Part shown: in pieces, positions 62,907-64,000 of the stretch
Position numbering within the stretch: position 1 is the stretch's first letter
Layout: each line of letters opens with the position of its first letter
Assembly: GCA_964384945.1 (NCBI GenBank)
Contig: CAYLMK010000004.1
Location: 248,001-312,000, forward strand
Length of the DNA: 64,000 nucleotides
Direction: 5' to 3'
DNA from: S015-6 sp964384945
GTDB lineage: Bacteria > Desulfobacterota > DSWW01
Program-made: the position numbers and the translations under genes
Notes under the pieces: generated by a model
Told to the model about the DNA's origin: nothing
Database searches by the model: none
What the model saw: only the letters and a program-made list of their open reading frames with translations

Positions 62907-63728
62907 ATGGCGGAAACCGACAAATCCGAACGTACCCTTGCGGTGTTCTTCGACTTCGAGAACCTCGCCCTCGGGCTCAAAGAAAGGAAGGAGGGACAAT
63001 TCGACATTCGGAAGGTCCTGGAAAGGCTCGTGGAGAAGGGCAAGATCGTCACCAAGAAGGCATACGCAGACTGGAGCCGGTATTCGGGCTACAAGAACGC
63101 CTTTCATTCCGCCGGCGTGGAGCTGATCGAGATCCCCAAGCGGTCCATGACCGGAAAGAACTCGGCGGACATCCGGCTTGTGGTCGATGCCCTCGAACTG
63201 TCCTTCACCAAGGAGCACATCGATTCCTTCGTGATCGTCTCGGGCGACAGCGACTTCTCCCCGCTTGTGGCCAAGCTGAAAGAAAACGGAAAGCACGTGA
63301 TCGGGCTCGCAATCAAGGAATCCACCTCCGAGCTGCTGATCACCAGTTGCGACGAGTTCATCTACTATGACGACCTGGAGCGTCCCACCGTCCAGCCGCC
63401 ACCCATCCGATCCGATGTGCCCCCGAAGAAGCAGGAGGCCTTCAAGCTTCTGCTGGAGTCGGTCGATGCCCTGATGAGGGAGAACAAGCCGATCCTCTAT
63501 TCTTCGATGGTCAAGGACACCATGAAGCGAAAGATGCCCTCCTTCAACGAAGGGTATTACGGGTACCGGTCCTTCAGCGACCTTCTGGAGGATGCCCACG
63601 CCCATGAGCTGGTCGAGATCCATGTAGATGCCCGCAGCGGGACCTATGTGATCTCCGGGTTCGGCATGCAGAAGAAAAAGAAGAGCGCGAGGAAAAGAAG
63701 CCCGCAGCGGGCACCCGCTTCCCCCTGA
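62907..63728 (+). CDS. NYN-domain (LabA/DUF88-like) protein with OST-HTH/LOTUS-like C-terminus
   Basis: A 273-residue protein. The N-terminal PIN-like NYN nuclease fold shows the acidic set FFDFENLA, KNSADIRLVVDAL and SGDSDFSPLV, in the order expected for a metal-dependent RNase active site. After a Pro-rich linker (PTVQPPPIR) comes a LOTUS/OST-HTH-like domain with EGYYGYRSFSDLLEDAH and SGTYVISGF, then a Lys/Arg-rich tail. NYN+OST-HTH proteins are predicted RNA-binding nucleases. It starts at ATG 62907, downstream of a promoter, and is followed by the flavin oxidoreductase gene. Confidence 0.88.
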   Translation: MAETDKSERTLAVFFDFENLALGLKERKEGQFDIRKVLERLVEKGKIVTKKAYADWSRYSGYKNAFHSAGVELIEIPKRSMTGKNSADIRLVVDALELSFTKEHIDSFVIVSGDSDFSPLVAKLKENGKHVIGLAIKESTSELLITSCDEFIYYDDLERPTVQPPPIRSDVPPKKQEAFKLLLESVDALMRENKPILYSSMVKDTMKRKMPSFNEGYYGYRSFSDLLEDAHAHELVEIHVDARSGTYVISGFGMQKKKKSARKRSPQRAPASP

Positions 63729-63793
63729 ACCAACCCATGGATCCAATCCCCGGCGATCCGCAACTTCCGCCGCATGCACAAGGAGGGTATTCC

Positions 63794-64000
63794 ATGTTTC
63801 CCCTGCTTTTTGCACCGATTCGGCTCGGCAAGATCGAGGCAAAGAACCGCATCCTGATGCCTTCCCTGGGAACGCTGTTCTCCATGGACCAGAAGCTCAA
63901 CGAGCGCCACATTCGATTTTACGAGCGGCGGGCAGAGGGCGGCGCCGGGATCATCGTCGCCGGTCCTGTGGGCGTGGACTTCCTCGGATCCGGTGTGATC
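63794..64000 (+). CDS. NADH:flavin oxidoreductase / Old Yellow Enzyme family protein, partial
   Basis: Only the first 69 codons are in the window. The start FPLLFAPIRLGKIEAKNRILMPSLGT matches the N-terminal FMN-binding strand of the 2,4-dienoyl-CoA reductase/OYE family, and FYERRAEGGAGIIVAGPVGV is the conserved next strand. AGGAGG lies before ATG 63794. Full-length relatives of 640-680 residues add an Fe-S and FAD/NAD domain; whether this one does cannot be seen. In this setting an enoate or dienoyl-CoA reductase role is plausible. Confidence 0.85.
   Translation, partial: MFPLLFAPIRLGKIEAKNRILMPSLGTLFSMDQKLNERHIRFYERRAEGGAGIIVAGPVGVDFLGSGVI

Overview
The window is GC-rich, densely coded and bacterial. 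Its gene content points to an anaerobic or facultative Desulfobacterota-like (deltaproteobacterial) organism. The indicators are a Geobacter-type frdCAB, an ETF:menaquinone oxidoreductase next to etfBA, an LL-diaminopimelate aminotransferase, a DMSO-reductase-family enzyme, a glycyl radical enzyme and multihaem cytochromes. No rRNA, tRNA, CRISPR array or insertion sequence was seen. Taxonomy is inferred from gene families only.

Layout. 1-6.9 kb (minus strand): a transglutaminase/ABC exporter operon running off the left edge, then an orphan succinate dehydrogenase AB pair with a flavodoxin and a small zincin. 7.2-9.8 kb: typA, then a convergent crotonase. 9.9-16.4 kb (plus strand): a candidate ModE-controlled import operon with a THEP1-like NTPase, a ModE-type DNA-binding protein, a fused double ECF ATPase, S-like and T-like membrane proteins, a small lipoprotein and a TonB receptor. 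16.5-23.4 kb: an unrecognised 595-residue protein, an M42 aminopeptidase, a HAD phosphatase and a giant beta-helix lipoprotein. 23.4-34.7 kb (minus strand): a ten-gene cluster encoding a MerR regulator, Rieske protein, ferredoxin, type II DMSO-reductase alpha/gamma/beta subunits with a TorD chaperone, a split cytochrome b and an octahaem cytochrome c. This is in effect a molybdenum dehydrogenase or hydroxylase merged with a bc-type quinone complex. 34.8-36.7 kb: a small membrane protein and a GH1 lipoprotein. 36.8-40.3 kb: frdCAB. 40.3-43.5 kb: a GemA-like phage-derived gene diverging from an orphan glycyl radical enzyme. 43.5-51.9 kb (minus strand): a fatty-acid block of fadL-type porin, acyl-CoA synthetase, ETF:menaquinone oxidoreductase, etfA, etfB and a FadR-like TetR regulator with a perfect FadR-box operator. 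52.1-56.1 kb: IclR regulator, folK, aminotransferase and FAH-family hydrolase. 56.3-62 kb: ileS-lspA and CIRCE-controlled groES-groEL with a strong terminator. 62-64 kb: a membrane protein, a NYN-domain protein and the start of an Old-Yellow-Enzyme-family oxidoreductase.

How it fits together (inference). Lipophilic substrates would enter through the FadL-type porin, be activated by FadD and be oxidised, with electrons passing from EtfBA through the membrane Fe-S oxidoreductase to menaquinone. The two succinate/fumarate flavoproteins would join this quinone economy. The exported molybdoenzyme resembles ethylbenzene dehydrogenase and alkane hydroxylases and would feed electrons into its own Rieske/cytochrome b/octahaem partner complex. 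The ModE-type operon may supply the metal such enzymes need. Short dispersed intergenic repeats interrupt the respiratory and folK regions.
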